This document shows positions 29,966 through 29,983 of a stretch of 29,983 bases of DNA, piece by piece. The notes beneath the pieces were generated by a model. The model did not search any database. It was not told the DNA's origin and saw nothing but the letters and a program-made list of their open reading frames with translations. Source of the DNA: Nitriliruptor sp040882055. GTDB taxonomy: Bacteria > Actinomycetota > Nitriliruptoria > Nitriliruptorales > Nitriliruptoraceae. The DNA lies in assembly GCA_040882055.1 (NCBI GenBank), contig JBBECA010000040.1, positions 1 to 29,983 of the forward strand, given 5' to 3'. The translations under genes were made by a program, and so were the position numbers. The first letter of the stretch is position 1. The number at the start of each line of letters is the position of its first letter.

Positions 29966-29983
29966 ACCGTCGCCGCGGCAGCC

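Noticed and set aside
29740..29983. Plus-strand open frame with protein-like residues (EKFADDDVPERDHLREIA then REVAAGVREFVEP)
   Set aside because: It lacks a start codon and ribosome-binding site after the in-frame TGA at ~29737, and it runs through the palindrome; the minus-strand reading is slightly better, but neither is firm.

Overview
This is a very GC-rich, gene-dense bacterial chromosome segment of about 30 kb. It reads as an actinobacterium. The evidence is the GTG-dominated gene starts, the fused isobutyryl-CoA mutase, the MhuD-type haem-degrading enzyme, the ACT-domain malic enzyme, and the run prfB-ftsE-ftsX-M23 peptidase-smpB-ssrA. A deep-branching group such as the Nitriliruptoria would fit, but that placement is inference. 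I see no insertion sequence, prophage, CRISPR array, tRNA or rRNA gene. Most of the window is housekeeping and envelope functions, not a mobile island.

Layout. 1-1.5 kb: the 3' part of icmF, convergent with a hotdog thioesterase. 1.5-5.6 kb: an envelope-stress-like block, with an OmpR-type regulator and sensor kinase facing a membrane-anchored HtrA protease and a PH/SHOCT membrane protein. An 11-bp-phased triple repeat lies just upstream of htrA. 5.8-8.1 kb: a translationally coupled acyl-CoA ligase and alpha/beta hydrolase. 8.2-11.9 kb: ACT-malic enzyme divergent from transketolase. 11.9-13.9 kb: a small membrane protein, a MhuD-like haem-degrading monooxygenase with a Gly-His-Pro repeat insertion, and adenosine deaminase. 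14.2-19.9 kb: release factor 2, FtsE, FtsX, a secreted coiled-coil LytM (M23) peptidase, SmpB and tmRNA. 20.1-23.5 kb: an orphan PAS-GAF histidine kinase, a DUF6508 protein, a two-helix membrane protein and an inositol-phosphatase family enzyme. 23.7-26.2 kb: acyl-CoA desaturase, a TetR regulator and a nitrilase-family amidohydrolase. 26.2-29.6 kb: a membrane-anchored PAF-acetylhydrolase-like hydrolase, an ATP-grasp ligase and a TIGR01777 epimerase. 29.65-29.98 kb: a probably broken reading frame and a perfect 16-bp palindrome.

How the genes fit together. FtsEX with the LytM coiled-coil protein forms a septal wall-hydrolysis module. SmpB and tmRNA form the ribosome-rescue pair. The two-component system next to HtrA resembles the mycobacterial MprAB-PepD arrangement. 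The desaturase with the TetR gene suggests locally controlled membrane-lipid desaturation.

The most interesting signals are regulatory or structural: the phased repeat at htrA, the repeat insertion in the haem enzyme, the DnaA-box-like cluster before the LytM gene, a probably leaderless smpB, and GTG as the start codon of 23 of the 27 genes whose start could be assigned. I did not find a clearly new multi-gene system. All calls come from reading the sequence; no database search or folding program was run.
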